Source: Otis tarda (taxonomy: Eukaryota > Chordata > Aves > Otidiformes > Otididae). Taken from it: DNA of 64,000 nucleotides. The position numbers and the translations under genes are program-made. The stretch's first letter is position 1; each line of letters opens with the position of its first letter. Below are positions 63,528 through 64,000 of the stretch, piece after piece. The notes beneath the pieces are model-generated. The model had not been told where the DNA came from, searched no databases, and was given only the letters and a program-made list of their open reading frames with translations. The stretch covers positions 47,401,963 through 47,465,962 of the forward strand of contig CM048554.1 of assembly GCA_026413225.1 (NCBI GenBank). The letters run 5' to 3'.

Positions 63528-64000
63528 GTGGGTAATATTTTAGGTCCCTGTTCAGCCAAACTTGTTTTGCGGAAGAGTAGCAAGGCATGGAAACGAAGCG
63601 GTGGCAGGAGAGCCGGAAGGTTAGGATGTGAGCGGTGGGCATCACTGGGATGTTTTGGGGAACTGCGTTAACAGACTTCTCCTGTCTACATCACTGGGTT
63701 GGCTTCGGGCCAGGCTGGTGGCAGCACAGAGCTACTGCTGCTGCGGGGCTGCCGCTTCCCTCGCGAGAGGCTTTGGGAAGTTCTCCCTCAGTTTTTGGGG
63801 AGGAGGGACCCAGTTACAACAAAGTGCTCTCGCTAATTTTTCAACACCTGAGAGAGGGCTCAATTGCGCAGGGAGAGTTAGTCAACTCTCTGTTTACAAC
63901 AGTAGTACTTCTGAGTCAGAGCAAAGGCTTCAAACAGCAGGTGAGTGTAAGAAAACTTGCACTAGCCATGCTCACAGAGGCACTGATTTGGTAGAGAAAT
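63528..64000 (+). other. Start of the TRERF1 intron after the first coding exon
   Basis: The donor GTGGGT at 63528 opens the intron. Read-through from the exon would add 47 residues (VGNILGPC...) before a TAA at 63669-63671; that tail is unlike the TRERF1 continuation I know, so it is probably intron. A second, consensus-quality donor (CAG|GTGAGT) sits at 63940/63941 inside a longer open frame (63635-63994). I do not recognise its product. Confidence 0.75.

Overview
The window looks like vertebrate genomic DNA, most likely from a bird. It is AT-rich, has very long stretches without coding potential, contains few interspersed repeats, and carries many T-rich and A-rich simple tracts. The repeats I can recognise are old amniote families: MIR-type SINEs and one CR1-like 3' end. 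The organism call is an inference, because nothing in the sequence names a species.

Only one gene can be supported. On the + strand, 62142-63527 is the first coding exon of TRERF1 (transcriptional-regulating factor 1, also called TReP-132). It encodes 462 residues of the Q-rich N-terminal half, with a near-invariant block at residues 131-163 and an LXXLL motif at 176-180. The exon is preceded by 5'UTR containing short upstream ORFs and two good splice acceptors (ends at 61874 and 62073). It ends at a phase-0 donor (GT at 63528). The zinc fingers and the ELM2/SANT part of the protein lie beyond the window, so the gene is partial here.

The remaining ~61.8 kb upstream (1-61874) has no recognisable protein-coding exon on either strand. 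The best reading is 5' intron, or 5' flank plus intron, of TRERF1. Long homopolymers on the + strand are mostly T rather than A, which fits transcription in that direction. This DNA contains three MIR copies (about 10828-10985 minus; 17405-17575 and 22960-23160 plus), a probable CR1 3' end (26431-26485), possible fragments of an old sauropsid repeat (58340-58405; weaker at 52885-52960), many simple repeats, several G-quadruplex-capable tracts, three inverted repeats, and a CpG-dense patch at 13620-14035.

I found no RNA genes, CRISPR arrays, intact transposons or viral genes, and no unusual multi-gene system. The most useful leads are the 5'UTR layout of TRERF1 (an in-frame uORF ending in TGA-C six bases before the start, and alternative acceptors), the 19-bp-stem hairpin at 22641-22690, and the CpG-dense patch.
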